From Gemmatimonadaceae bacterium (GTDB lineage: Bacteria > Gemmatimonadota > Gemmatimonadetes > Gemmatimonadales > Gemmatimonadaceae), in contig DASYSS010000014.1 in the NCBI GenBank assembly GCA_036003045.1, forward strand, positions 1-62,953: a stretch of DNA of 62,953 nt, read 5' to 3'. Below, piece after piece: positions 62,504-62,953 of the stretch (its first letter is position 1; each line of letters opens with the position of its first letter). The position numbers and the translations under genes are program-made. The notes under the pieces are model-generated. The model saw nothing but the letters and a program-made list of their open reading frames with translations. It searched no databases and was not told where the DNA came from.

Positions 62504-62953
62504 GTTATTCCCAACATACGAAGTCTCCTGTTCTCGTCGCCGCCGTGCGCCGCCTGAACGAGCATTCGATACTGTTGATTCTGGTCCGCCAGCTCGTCAT
62601 GAGAGCCGCTGCCGACGAGACGACCGTTTTCCAGCACACAGATCTTGTCGGCGAGCGACGCCGTCGCCATGCGATGCGTCACCAAGATCACCGTCTTGTC
62701 CCGAACGCGCGGCAGTACCGCCCGCAAGATCTCCTCTTCGGTGCGGACGTCGACCTGAGACGTCGTTTCATCGAGCAGCAAAACCGGCGTGTCACGCACA
62801 AGGGCGCGCGCCAGCGCGAACCGCTGACGCTGACCGCCGGAGAGTGTCGCCCCCCATTCCGCCACCATCGTGTCGTATCGCTCGGGCAGCTCGTCGATGA
62901 GCGCTTCGAGTTGGCAATCCCGTACGGCCTGTTCGACGCGGTCTCGACTAATG
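62500..62953 (-). CDS. ABC exporter ATPase domain, partial (runs off the window)
   Basis: The C-terminal end of an ABC protein, open to the right edge. It has the signature LSGGQRQRFALARAL, Walker B VLLLDET followed by SQVD, and the switch histidine in ILVTHRMA. The Walker A motif and any membrane part are outside the window. Overlap with the HlyD gene (GTGA) shows a coupled export operon; the DET for DEP/DEA and the pairing with HlyD fit a peptide or bacteriocin exporter, but the cargo is not visible. Confidence 0.9.
   Translation of the reverse strand, partial: ISRDRVEQAVRDCQLEALIDELPERYDTMVAEWGATLSGGQRQRFALARALVRDTPVLLLDETTSQVDVRTEEEILRAVLPRVRDKTVILVTHRMATASLADKICVLENGRLVGSGSHDELADQNQQYRMLVQAAHGGDENRRLRMLGIT

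Overview
The window is a GC-rich bacterial chromosome segment with dense genes on both strands. Several features suggest a Gemmatimonadota-like (or Acidobacteriota-like) soil bacterium: two MacB/ADOP-type permeases, a small SusC/TonB plug-domain lipoprotein, two ECF-sigma/serine-threonine-kinase pairs, a Tat-exported VPS10 beta-propeller protein, a PQQ dehydrogenase, and many signal peptides, lipoprotein boxes and predicted outer-membrane barrels. The phylum is inferred from gene content only. I saw no rRNA, tRNA, prophage or CRISPR array.

Left part (0-15.4 kb): the end of a beta-barrel-like protein, a large surface lipoprotein, a TonB-plug lipoprotein, a sigma-kinase operon, a calcineurin-like phosphoesterase, an ADOP permease behind a truncated padR gene with a palindromic operator, and a TPR-transmembrane-TonB-C protein. 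Centre-left (15.7-33.6 kb): mostly secreted enzymes (serine hydrolase, amidohydrolase, cyclophilin, gamma-glutamyltransferase plus S9 peptidase operon, cytochrome P460, CE15-like esterase), together with ankyrin-like and barrel proteins, a second ADOP permease and a hybrid histidine kinase. Centre (33.8-42.4 kb): a probable periplasmic oxidative region with two paralogous Tat-type VOC-fold proteins, a haem/copper monooxygenase-like protein with a secreted partner, a PAS histidine kinase and a PQQ dehydrogenase. Right part (42.4-57.3 kb): a methyltransferase, a cysteine-cluster protein, an FAD oxidoreductase, the VPS10 protein, a second sigma-kinase pair, CYTH and DUF421 proteins, a membrane-anchored HExxH protein and an M23 peptidase. 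Far right (57.3-62.95 kb): an IS110/IS1111-type insertion sequence with a structured non-coding flank, intact and decayed glycine-zipper paralogues, a relic zone, and an HlyD/ABC exporter running off the window.

The most unusual structure is intergenic. At least three families of very short tandem repeats (17 bp, 8 bp and about 7-8 bp units) recur between genes, sometimes as a direct array facing an inverted array between convergent genes, so the transcript could fold into a long hairpin. The second notable element is the IS1111-type insertion sequence, whose 3-prime non-coding flank is a candidate bridge RNA. Several gene relics (padR, TonB plug, glycine-zipper paralogue, barrel remnant, and an open frame cut by two TGA codons) show active local gene decay.
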